64,000 nt of DNA from Corynebacterium xerosis NBRC 16721 = ATCC 373 (GTDB lineage Bacteria > Actinomycetota > Actinomycetes > Mycobacteriales > Mycobacteriaceae). The DNA lies in the NCBI RefSeq assembly GCF_001552415.1, contig NZ_BCRD01000001.1, positions 1-64,000 of the forward strand. Reading direction: 5' to 3'. A model generated the notes under the pieces. That model saw only the letters and a program-made list of their open reading frames with translations. It was not told the DNA's origin and did not search any database. This document shows, in pieces, positions 19,724 to 27,140 of the stretch. Both the position numbers and the translations under genes were made by a program. Within the stretch, counting starts at the first letter, position 1. Every line of letters starts with the position of its first letter.

Positions 19724-20083
19724 ATGACGAAGCCCGAACTCGGCGCCAAGTCCGGCCCGGCCCCCACCGATCTGGTCATCAACGACATCACCGTCGGCGA
19801 CGGCGCGGAGGCCACCCCCGGCGCCCGCGTCGAGGTCCACTACGTGGGCGTCGAATTCGAGACCGGCGACGAGTTCGACTCGTCGTGGAACCGCGGCCAG
19901 TCCATCGAGTTCCCGCTCAACGGCCTCATCGCCGGTTGGCAGGAGGGCATCCCCGGCATGAAGGTCGGCGGCCGCCGCGAGCTGATCTGCCCGCCGGAGA
20001 AGGCCTACGGCCCCGCCGGCGCGGGCCACTTCCTGTCCGGCAAGACCCTGGTCTTCGTCATCGACCTGCTCGACGTCAAGTAG
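19724..20083 (+). CDS. fkpA: FKBP-type peptidyl-prolyl isomerase
   Basis: The 119-residue single-domain FKBP has VEVHYVGVEFETGDEFDSSW, FPLNGLIAGWQEGIPGMKVGGRR, PPEKAYG and LVFVIDLLDV, the typical rotamase core with the active-site aromatic residues. It catalyses cis-trans isomerisation of Xaa-Pro bonds and has no signal peptide, so it is cytoplasmic. GAGGAGA lies 7 nt before the ATG. The candidate -10 TAGACT at 19643-19648 gives it its own promoter after gltA. The gltA-fkpA order is the same in C. glutamicum. Confidence 0.96.
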   Translation: MTKPELGAKSGPAPTDLVINDITVGDGAEATPGARVEVHYVGVEFETGDEFDSSWNRGQSIEFPLNGLIAGWQEGIPGMKVGGRRELICPPEKAYGPAGAGHFLSGKTLVFVIDLLDVK

Positions 20084-20101
20084 ACGGTCCCCGGCAATCG
20101 C

Positions 20102-20145
20102 AAGGGGCCGGCCGACGGAACTTCCGTCGGCCGGCCCCTTTTTTT
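20102..20145 (+). terminator. fkpA terminator
   Basis: A near-perfect stem of about 18 bp (20102-20119 with 20123-20140) runs through GGGGCCGGCCGACGG and ends in TTTTTTT. It probably also serves the convergent carboxyltransferase gene. Confidence 0.92.
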
Positions 20146-20181
20146 CGCGTGCGCTGCTTCCCGCGCGCGGCTCGACGAGCG

Positions 20182-21666
20182 CTACGTGCCGAGCGCGAAC
20201 TCCCGGTAGTGGGCGAAACGCTGCTCGCGGCCGACGCGCTCCGGATCCGTCTCCAGCGTCCACAGGGCATGGCCGATGGCACCGAGGACCCGGTCGACCA
20301 AGTCCGCGCCGTCATCCGGTTCCGCGATGAGTTCGTCGACCACGCCGGCGTCGAGAAGCGCTTCCGCGGCCACGCCCTGGGCCTCCATCATCTCGGGGGC
20401 GTGCTCGGTGTCGCGGTGGATGATGGCCGACGCGCCCTCGGGGGGAAGCGGCGACAGCCACGCGTCGTGCATGGCCAGGGCACGGTCCGCGGGCAACATG
20501 GCCAGCGCGCCGCCGCCGCAGCCCTGGCCGAGGATCACGGACACGGTGGGGACGCGGACGTCGAGAAGCGCGGTGAGGGTCCGGGCGATCTCGCCCGCCA
20601 TGGCGTTCTCCTCGGCGTCCTTCGTGAGCTCGGCGCCCGCGGTGTCGATGACGGTGACCAGGGGGATCCGCAGGCTTTCGGCCAGCCGGATCGCCCGCTG
20701 GGCGAACCGCAGCGAACCCGGGCCCATCGGGTCGGGGCCCAGCGGCGGCTGCTGGTGGCGGTCCTGCACCACGAGGATGACGGGGCGGCCGACGATGCGG
20801 GCCAGCACGGCCCGCACGGCACGGTCGCTCTCCCCGTCGCCGGTGCCGGACAACGGCACGGAGCGGTCCTCGAGGGCGGCGAGGATGTCGCCGCCGCCCG
20901 GCCGCGAGGGCTCCCGGGTGCGCAGGATCGACTCCCAGGCGCTGCGGCCGTCGGGGACGGCGTTGGGCGGCGGGGCCGGTTCGGCGGTGTCGACGTCCGG
21001 CATGAGCACGTCGACGGTGCGGCGGACGGAACCGCGCAGGCCCTCGGGCGAGATGACGCCGTCGATGATGCCGCGCTCGAAGAGGTTCTCGGCGGTCTGC
21101 ACGCCCTCGGGGATGCCGGTGCCGGTGGTCAGCTCGACGACGCGGGGACCGAGGAAGCCGAGTAAGGCGCCAGGCTCGGCGAACGTGAAGTGCCCGGAGG
21201 ATCCCCACGACGCCATGACGCCGCCGGTCGTGGGGTTGCGCAGGTACACGAGGAAGGGCAGGTGCGCGTCCTTGTGGCGGGCGACGGCGGTGGTGATGGA
21301 CACCATCATCGCGAACGCCGGGGTGCCCTCCTGCATGCGCGTGCCGCCGGAGGTCGGCGACAGCAGCAGCGGCAGCCGTTCGGCGGTCGCGCGCTCGATG
21401 CCCCGGATGATCCGGCGGGCGGTGGCCGCGCCGATGGAGCCGGCCAAGAAGGAGAACTCCGAGCAGATTACCGCGACTCGGCGGCCGCCCACTTCGCCTT
21501 CGCCGGTGAGCACGGCCTCGTCGACCCCCGACTTCTCGCGAGCCCGCTCCAGCGTGACGGCGTAGTCGGCGCCGATGTCGCCGTAGTCCGGCGGGGTGTC
21601 CCAGCTGAGGTAAGTGCCCCGGTCAATGACGGAATCGATGAGTTCGCGCGCGCTCGTTCGTGACAT
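20182..21666 (-). CDS. accDA: carboxyltransferase with fused AccD- and AccA-like halves
   Basis: This 494-residue protein combines an N-terminal crotonase-like half resembling the acetyl-CoA carboxylase beta subunit (CSEFSFLAGSIGAATARRI, SPTSGGTRMQEG, NPTTGGVMASWGSSGH) with a C-terminal half resembling alpha (FAQRAIRLAESLRIPLVTVIDTAGA, GQGCGGGALAML). The zinc ribbon of bacterial AccD is absent. It matches the mycobacterial AccD3 / corynebacterial AccDA type, whose acyl-CoA substrate is not certain. It could use the biotinylated AccBC encoded at 44 kb. It is transcribed away from the nucleoside hydrolase gene, with a 196-bp gap. Confidence 0.88.
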   Translation of the reverse strand: MSRTSARELIDSVIDRGTYLSWDTPPDYGDIGADYAVTLERAREKSGVDEAVLTGEGEVGGRRVAVICSEFSFLAGSIGAATARRIIRGIERATAERLPLLLSPTSGGTRMQEGTPAFAMMVSITTAVARHKDAHLPFLVYLRNPTTGGVMASWGSSGHFTFAEPGALLGFLGPRVVELTTGTGIPEGVQTAENLFERGIIDGVISPEGLRGSVRRTVDVLMPDVDTAEPAPPPNAVPDGRSAWESILRTREPSRPGGGDILAALEDRSVPLSGTGDGESDRAVRAVLARIVGRPVILVVQDRHQQPPLGPDPMGPGSLRFAQRAIRLAESLRIPLVTVIDTAGAELTKDAEENAMAGEIARTLTALLDVRVPTVSVILGQGCGGGALAMLPADRALAMHDAWLSPLPPEGASAIIHRDTEHAPEMMEAQGVAAEALLDAGVVDELIAEPDDGADLVDRVLGAIGHALWTLETDPERVGREQRFAHYREFALGT

Positions 21667-21763
21667 GTCTCCAGGTTATGCCAAGGCTGCGGTCTTCGTG
21701 CCGGTCCCGCGCACGCCCCGGGTGAGCTGCGCCGCCCTCGGGAACCCGGATCCGGGAAACCTG

Positions 21764-21769
21764 GATAAT
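21764..21769 (+). promoter_or_regulatory. candidate promoter -10 for the nucleoside hydrolase operon
   Basis: GATAAT lies 94 bp before the hydrolase start in the divergent gap. It fits the corynebacterial -10 consensus; no clear -35 is seen. Confidence 0.35.
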
Positions 21770-21862
21770 GGGGTAAATGTTCGGGCCACGGTCGCGCGTC
21801 GAAGGCGCCCGGCGACCTGGCCGCAGCTGGCGACGGGCGCCGAAACGGAGAATCACCCGGCG

Positions 21863-22810
21863 ATGAAGACCATCCTCGACCTCGACACCGGAATCGACGA
21901 CGCGTTGGCGCTGGCCTACGCGCTCGGCTCGCCGGAACTGGAGCTCATCGGCGTCACCGGCACGTACGGCAACGTGCTCATGAAGGACGGCGTCGCCAAC
22001 AACCTGGCGCTGCTCGACCTGTTCGGCCGGGCGGACGTGCCCGTCTTCCACGGTGAGCCGCACGCCTCGGCGAAGGACGGGTTCGAGGTCCTGGAGATTT
22101 CGGCGTTCATCCACGGTGCCAACGGCATCGGCGAGGTGGACCTGCCCGCGTCGGAGCGCGCGGTCGACGACCGTGGCGCGGTCGATTTCCTGGTCGATTC
22201 GGTCCGGGAGCACGGCGATGATCTGGTCATCGTGGCCACGGGCCCGATGACGAACCTGGCCGCGGCCATCGATCGCGACCCGGAGTTCGCCGCCAACGCG
22301 CGCATCGTCATCATGGGCGGTGCGCTGACGGTGCCGGGCAACGTGCGCCCGTGGGCGGAGGCGAACATCAACCAGGATCCGGAGGCCGCAGACAAGCTCT
22401 TCCGCTCCGGCGCCGACGTGACCATGATCGGCCTCGACGTCACCCTGCAGACGCTGCTGACCTACGACGAGACGAAGCAGTGGCGCGAGCTGGGCACCGA
22501 CGCCGGCCGCGTGCTGGCCGACATGACGGACTACTACATCAAGGCCTACGACACCACGGCCCCGCATCTGGGCGGCTGCGGCCTGCACGACCCGCTCGCG
22601 GTCGGCGTCGCGGTCGATCCGTCGCTGGTGACGGTCATCGAGCACAACATGAAGGTCGACGTCGACGGCGAGACCCGCGGCCGCACCATCGGCGACGAGG
22701 TCCGCCTCAACGACCCGGTGAAGAACGTCAAGGTGGCCGTCGGGGTCGACGTCGAGCGCTTCCTGTCGGAGTTCATGTCCCGCATCGGGTCGGTGGCAGG
22801 CCGTGCCTGA
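21863..22810 (+). CDS. inosine-uridine-type nucleoside hydrolase
   Basis: The 315-residue protein has the N-terminal aspartate cluster LDLDTGIDDALAL (residues 5-17) that binds calcium and ribose, plus VIVATGPMTNLAAA, VIMGGA and the late LHDPLAVGVAVDP with the conserved histidine and aspartate. It hydrolyses ribonucleosides to a base and ribose. The next gene, a ribokinase-like enzyme, overlaps it by 8 bp, so ribose release and phosphorylation are translationally coupled. CGGAG lies about 12 nt before the ATG. Confidence 0.93.
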   Translation: MKTILDLDTGIDDALALAYALGSPELELIGVTGTYGNVLMKDGVANNLALLDLFGRADVPVFHGEPHASAKDGFEVLEISAFIHGANGIGEVDLPASERAVDDRGAVDFLVDSVREHGDDLVIVATGPMTNLAAAIDRDPEFAANARIVIMGGALTVPGNVRPWAEANINQDPEAADKLFRSGADVTMIGLDVTLQTLLTYDETKQWRELGTDAGRVLADMTDYYIKAYDTTAPHLGGCGLHDPLAVGVAVDPSLVTVIEHNMKVDVDGETRGRTIGDEVRLNDPVKNVKVAVGVDVERFLSEFMSRIGSVAGRA

Positions 22811-23810
22811 TCTCGATCCGCTTTTCGACGTCCTGGCGTCCTCCCCGGGGAAGGTCTGCGTGATGGGTTCGGCCAACGCCGATCTGACCGTTCGGGTGGC
22901 GTCGCTGCCGAAGCCGGGGGAGACCATCGCCGGCGGCCCGTTGGAGGTGCTGCCGGGCGGGAAGTCCGCGAATCAGGCGGCGACCGTCGGGCGGCTCGGC
23001 GTGGCGGCGACGTTCCTCGGCGCAGTCGGCGCGGACCCCAATGGCGCGCTGCTGCGCGATTCCCTCGTCGACGCCGGCGTGGACGTGTCCCACCTGGCCG
23101 AGGCGGCGGAGGCCACCGGCACGGCGATGATCCTGGTCGACGATGAGGCGGAGAACTGCATCGTCATTTCCGCCGGCGCCAACGGCACCGTCGACGCGGG
23201 CTTCGTCCGCGACCGGGGCGATGCCATCCGGGCCGCCGGGGTGCTGGGCCTGTGCCTGGAGGTCGCCGACGACGCCGTCGTCGAGGCCGCGCGCATCGCC
23301 CGAGACGCCGGGGTGACCGTGGTGTTCAACCTGTCGCCGGTGCGCGACGTGCCGGCGGACCTGCTGGAGCTGGTCGACGTGCTCATCGTCAACGAGCACG
23401 AGCTCGCCGTCCTCGTGGGATCGGCCGCGGTGGAGGAAGGCGCCGAATCCGGCGACTGGTCGGACGCGGCGACGGCGTTGGCCGCCAAGCACGACATCCG
23501 CACCGCCGTGGTCACCCTCGGCGGTGCGGGATCGGTCGTGGTGGAGACCGGTGCGGAGGAGACCGGCGAACGTTCCGTCACCGCGACCCTCGTCGAGCCG
23601 TTGCCCGTCGATGTCGTCGACACCACCGGCTGCGGCGACTCGTACATGGGCAGCCTCATGGCGGGACTGGCCTCCGGTCTCGGGGTCCGCGACTCCGCCC
23701 GCGTCGCGGCGGCCGTGTCGGCCTACGCGGCCGGTGGCGCCGGGGCGCAGGCCTCGTACGGCTCGGCGGCGCAGGTCCGGGAATTCGCGGGCACCGGCCG
23801 ACGGGGTTAG
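22803..23810 (+). CDS. rbsK: PfkB-family sugar kinase, probably ribokinase
   Basis: The 335-residue kinase has the N-terminal GSANADLTVRVASLPKPGET and GGKSANQAATVGRLG motifs, the NLSP and VNEHEL segments, VVTLGGAG, and the anion-hole/catalytic motif VVDTTGCGDSYMGS, all typical of ribokinases. It would phosphorylate ribose released by the overlapping hydrolase. The GTG start at 22803 overlaps the hydrolase gene by 8 bp and lies inside its last codons. One detail is unusual: the classical DTTGAGD is DTTGCGD, with cysteine for alanine, which should be tolerated. Confidence 0.9.
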   Translation: MPDLDPLFDVLASSPGKVCVMGSANADLTVRVASLPKPGETIAGGPLEVLPGGKSANQAATVGRLGVAATFLGAVGADPNGALLRDSLVDAGVDVSHLAEAAEATGTAMILVDDEAENCIVISAGANGTVDAGFVRDRGDAIRAAGVLGLCLEVADDAVVEAARIARDAGVTVVFNLSPVRDVPADLLELVDVLIVNEHELAVLVGSAAVEEGAESGDWSDAATALAAKHDIRTAVVTLGGAGSVVVETGAEETGERSVTATLVEPLPVDVVDTTGCGDSYMGSLMAGLASGLGVRDSARVAAAVSAYAAGGAGAQASYGSAAQVREFAGTGRRG

Positions 23811-23826
23811 GCGCCGGCGCCGTCGA

Positions 23827-23878
23827 AAAGCGAAGGCCCCGCCCACCACCGAACGATGGTGGGGCGGGGCCTTCGGCG
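23827..23878. terminator. bidirectional terminator between the rbsK-like gene and the ABC exporter
   Basis: CGAAGGCCCCGCCCACCACC and its complement pair over about 19 bp around GAACGA. The left flank has AAAAG and the right arm ends CTTCG. Confidence 0.8.
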
Positions 23879-23902
23879 CGTGCGGGCGCGGGGAGGGCGC
23901 GG

Positions 23903-25165
23903 CTAGCCCTTCAGCGCCTGCATCCAGGTGACGCGGGAACCGGTGCGCAGTACGTTGCGCGGGTAGATCTTCGCGGCGAGCAGCAGCATGATCACGCAGG
24001 ACGCGGCGAGCACGGCGCCCGAGCCGAGCAGCTGCAGGCCGCTGAAGTTGCCCATGGCGTACTGCAGCGGGGCGGTGGTCACCGACGCCGGCGGGATCCA
24101 CGCGGCGACCTGCATGAACGTCGAGTCCAGCTGCGACCAGCCGAAGGCCGGGACGTAGATGGCCACGAAGGACAGGATGAGCACCGGCATCTGCGCCGCG
24201 CCGAAGTCCTCCATGCGGCTGACCAGCGAACCGGCCGTCGCGTACAGGGCGGCGAAGAGCAGGTAGCCGAGGATGAAGAACGGGATCAGCGTGGCCACGG
24301 CGAGCCACGGGATGTCGAAGTCCGCGGCCAGGCCCGTGGCGATGATGGTCACCGACGCGGCGGCGACGATCGCGGCCATCATGATCGCGCCGGCCAGGCC
24401 CGCGCCGAGGATCTTGCCGGCGAGCAGGTGCAGCGGGCGGATCGTGGCGAGCATGATCTCCACGACGCGCGACGACTTCTCCTCGATGACCGAGCTGGCC
24501 ACCGAACCGCCGAACATCATGATGGCGGTGATCATCACCATGACGCCGACGCCGACGACGATGAGCGCCGCGAAGTCGATGTCCTGCGTGCTTTGCGACG
24601 TCACCGAGCCCTGCCCGGCCGCCGCCGCGACGGCCGCCGGGTCCCCGCCCTGGGCGGCGATGGCGTCGGCCTGCAGCTGGGCGGCGAGCGCGGAGTTGAG
24701 CGTGACGACGAGCGTGTCCGGCGTGCCGTTCTGCAGCAGCGTCCACTCGTTCGCGGTCGCACCGTCGTCCGGCACGAGCGCGGCGTCGGCGGACTCGTCG
24801 TCGATCATGGCGCGGGCCGCGTCCTCGTCGGCGGCGGGCAGCGTTTCGATCGGGGTGGGCAGCGTGCCCTCCGGCGCGTCGGCCAGGGAATCGGCGAAGG
24901 GGGCCTCGCCGACGACGGCGATGCGCGTCGGCTCGGTGGTTTCCCCGTCGTCGCGGGTCAGGTAGGCCGTGAGCAGCACGCCGCCGACGGCCAGGACGAT
25001 GCCGAGGATCAGGGTGACGACCGAGCCCTTCTTCATCAGGTTCTCGCGCAGCTCGCGCTTGGTCACCAAACCGATGGCGGTGGAGGCGCGGTAGCCGGAC
25101 GCGGTCGTGGAACCGGCGCCGCGGGGGCCGCCGGAGCGGGTGGAATCCTTGATGGGCGTGCTCAT
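23903..25165 (-). CDS. ABC-2-type exporter permease (NatB-like)
   Basis: The 420-residue protein has one N-terminal helix (about 48-66), a large extracytoplasmic loop (about 70-195) and five or six C-terminal helices. SSVIEEKSSRVVEIMLATIRPLHLLAGKILG is the typical region after helix 2 of NatB/ABC-2 exporters. It overlaps the ATPase gene by 4 bp (ATGA), forming a two-gene exporter. The cargo is unknown; sodium or a hydrophobic compound is possible from family precedent. The loop codons SQST contain one copy of the 11-mer GCTTTGCGACG repeat. Confidence 0.88.
   Translation of the reverse strand: MSTPIKDSTRSGGPRGAGSTTASGYRASTAIGLVTKRELRENLMKKGSVVTLILGIVLAVGGVLLTAYLTRDDGETTEPTRIAVVGEAPFADSLADAPEGTLPTPIETLPAADEDAARAMIDDESADAALVPDDGATANEWTLLQNGTPDTLVVTLNSALAAQLQADAIAAQGGDPAAVAAAAGQGSVTSQSTQDIDFAALIVVGVGVMVMITAIMMFGGSVASSVIEEKSSRVVEIMLATIRPLHLLAGKILGAGLAGAIMMAAIVAAASVTIIATGLAADFDIPWLAVATLIPFFILGYLLFAALYATAGSLVSRMEDFGAAQMPVLILSFVAIYVPAFGWSQLDSTFMQVAAWIPPASVTTAPLQYAMGNFSGLQLLGSGAVLAASCVIMLLLAAKIYPRNVLRTGSRVTWMQALKG
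24590..24600 (+). repeat. GCTTTGCGACG 11-mer, copy 1
   Basis: This copy is inside the coding sequence of the ABC-2 permease loop (SQST codons). It is one of eight identical copies in the window. Confidence 0.7.
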
Positions 25166-26073
25166 GACTGGACGACCTCCTGGTACAGCTCGGTCAACGG
25201 AATGTGGACGGGGCCGAAGGAATGCACGGGGCCGTGGGTGCGCGCCAGATCAAGAAGGCGCTGGTCGGTGTCGGCGGGAGCGTCGTCGTCAAGCGTGAAA
25301 ACGGTGCGGCCCTGCGCGTCGACCTCGGACGACGCGACGCCGGGGACGGAATCCGCCCAACCCGCCGACGCCGAGGGGACCTCCACGGCCAACAGGCGCG
25401 GGCCCGCGGTGCGCAGCTCGTCGACGGTGCCCTCGGCGAGCATGCGGCCGTCGCGGATGATGCCCACGCGATCGCACAGGCGCTCCACCAGATCGAGCTG
25501 GTGCGAGGAGAACACCACGGGGATGCCCCGGTCCGCGCGCTCGCGCAGCACCCGCGACATCACGCCGACGGCGATGGGATCGAGGCCGGAGAACGGCTCG
25601 TCGAGGACGAGGACCTCCGGATCGTGGACCAGCGCCGCCGCCAGCTGCACGCGCTGCTGGTTGCCCAGCGACAGGGTGTCGACCTTGTCGCCGCCTCGCT
25701 CGGTGAGGTTCAGGGTCGCCAGCAGGGACTCGGCGCGGTCCTTCGCCGTCGCCGCGTCCATGCCGTGCAGGCGCGCGAAGTAGATGAGCTGGTCGAGGAC
25801 CTTCTCCTTCGGGTACAGCCCGCGCTCCTCCGGCATGTAGCCGATGGTGCGGCGCGAAGTGTCGTCCAGCGGCACGTCGCCGAGGCGGACCTCGCCTCCG
25901 TCCGTGGTCAGCACGCCCAGCGCGATGCGCATGGTCGTGGTCTTGCCGGCGCCGTTGGCCCCGACGAATCCGTAGATCTCGCCCGGGCGGACGGTGAAGC
26001 TCATGCCGTCGAGGACCTTGAGGTCCCCATAGGATTTCCGGAGGCCGTCGATGATCAGGGGCTGTCCCGCCAT
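25162..26073 (-). CDS. ABC exporter ATP-binding protein (NatA-like)
   Basis: The 303-residue protein has Walker A GANGAGKTTT near 39, the signature-like LSLGNQQRVQLAAAL, Walker B VLVLDEPFSGLDP, and the H-loop SSHQLD, plus a C-terminal extension typical of NatA/DrrA-type exporters. It energises the permease encoded after it with a 4-bp overlap. ATG 26073 is chosen over the in-frame ATG at 26082 because AGAAAGG abuts the latter but is well spaced for 26073. Confidence 0.93.
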   Translation of the reverse strand: MAGQPLIIDGLRKSYGDLKVLDGMSFTVRPGEIYGFVGANGAGKTTTMRIALGVLTTDGGEVRLGDVPLDDTSRRTIGYMPEERGLYPKEKVLDQLIYFARLHGMDAATAKDRAESLLATLNLTERGGDKVDTLSLGNQQRVQLAAALVHDPEVLVLDEPFSGLDPIAVGVMSRVLRERADRGIPVVFSSHQLDLVERLCDRVGIIRDGRMLAEGTVDELRTAGPRLLAVEVPSASAGWADSVPGVASSEVDAQGRTVFTLDDDAPADTDQRLLDLARTHGPVHSFGPVHIPLTELYQEVVQS

Positions 26074-26164
26074 GGTCGCCATCCTTTCTGGTCGGTCATC
26101 GGTCGATTGCGAAAACGCTGTGATTTTTTGGGTTGATCGAGTCGTATGGGGTGAGCGGGGCCGT

Positions 26165-26764
26165 TCAGTCATCCGGCATCGTCCACGCGATGATCGCGGT
26201 GGGCAGCGAGAGAATCACCAGGAAGGGGATCAGGAACAGCATCCCCGTCAGATACGGGACGTCCGCGGCCCAGTCGGGCTCGTTCGAGCCGACCCAGGTC
26301 CCGAAGAAGACGAGGCCGATGCTGAACACCATTCCGAACCAGGTGAAGCACTGGTACGCGAAGCTGCGCAGCCCTTCGACGCGGGCCCGCTCGTACTCGT
26401 CGAGCACGGACATCGGGGCGCCGTCGATGTTGTCGGTGACGATCACCAGCGTCGTCCACGTGATCACGAGCGCCACCGTGAAGACCATCCACGGCACGCC
26501 CCACCACACGGAACCTCCGTCCCCGATGATCGCGAAGGTCAGCATGACCCCGGCGACGAGCAACGCCGCGATGGTGGCCAGGTACGCGACCACCAGCTTG
26601 CGGCGGGCGGCGCGGTTGCGCAGCTTCGGGAACCAGTTGGACGTGATCTCGCGGCGCTCCAGGAACTTCCGTTCGCGCCGGGCCTGCCAGCGCTCGAGGA
26701 AACTGCGCTGCGCGGCTCGATCGGTCGCGCCGATCCCGGACTCGGTCGGGGGCGTGTGGTTCAT
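26165..26764 (-). CDS. four-helix membrane protein of unknown function
   Basis: The 199-residue protein has a basic cytoplasmic N-terminus (FLERWQARRERKFLERRE) and four hydrophobic segments (about 58-78, 86-106, 140-160, 170-192). I do not recognise the family. Its start overlaps the stop of the upstream XRE regulator gene by 4 bp (ATGA), so the two form an operon. The membrane protein may be the regulated or signal-sensing partner. Its composition matches the neighbours. Confidence 0.72.
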   Translation of the reverse strand: MNHTPPTESGIGATDRAAQRSFLERWQARRERKFLERREITSNWFPKLRNRAARRKLVVAYLATIAALLVAGVMLTFAIIGDGGSVWWGVPWMVFTVALVITWTTLVIVTDNIDGAPMSVLDEYERARVEGLRSFAYQCFTWFGMVFSIGLVFFGTWVGSNEPDWAADVPYLTGMLFLIPFLVILSLPTAIIAWTMPDD

Positions 26765-27078
26765 CGCTTCTCCTCGTGGCTCGGGTTCGGGGTCGGATTC
26801 TGGTTCGGGTTCTGCACCTGCGCCGCGTACAGCGCCGCCGACATCGGGGTGAACTCCTCGCGGGAGAACACCGCCTCCACCGGCAGGCCGAACACCTCGC
26901 AGAGGCGGAACGCCAGATCGAGGCTGGGGTAGTGGTCCCCGCGCTCGAGCGCCCCGATCGTCTGGTGGTTGACCTCGACGGCCTGCGCGAGCTGCGCGCG
27001 GCTGAGCCCGCGTTCGGCGCGCAGGACCGCCAATCGGTTGAAGATGGGCCGCTGCGGACCCCGTTTCACTGGGCTCAT
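26761..27078 (-). CDS. XRE-family transcriptional regulator
   Basis: The 105-residue protein holds one Cro/cI-type helix-turn-helix (about 12-66): LAVLRAERGLSRAQLAQAVEV, then NHQTIGALERGDHYPSLDLAFRLCEVFGL. The C-terminal tail has an Asn/Pro-rich run (QNPNQNPTPNP). It should bind DNA as a dimer. The start at 27078 gives the normal N-terminal length. An inverted repeat GTTGT-N9-ACAAC at 27089-27107 sits right upstream and may be its own operator. Small HTH proteins paired with membrane proteins like this are common autoregulated pairs. Confidence 0.87.
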   Translation of the reverse strand: MSPVKRGPQRPIFNRLAVLRAERGLSRAQLAQAVEVNHQTIGALERGDHYPSLDLAFRLCEVFGLPVEAVFSREEFTPMSAALYAAQVQNPNQNPTPNPSHEEKR

Positions 27079-27088
27079 GACACCAAGT

Positions 27089-27107
27089 GTTGTGAAAACC
27101 CAACAAC
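27089..27107. promoter_or_regulatory. candidate operator of the XRE gene
   Basis: GTTGT and ACAAC form an inverted repeat spaced by 9 bp, 11 bp before the regulator's start codon, in a divergent promoter region. Confidence 0.4.
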
Positions 27108-27140
27108 CTGTCAACTGGCGCAACGAAATGGATGCAGTAG

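Noticed and set aside
22803..22810. Frameshift fusing the nucleoside hydrolase and sugar kinase
   Set aside because: Each protein has complete ends and its own start or stop; the 8-bp overlap is normal translational coupling.
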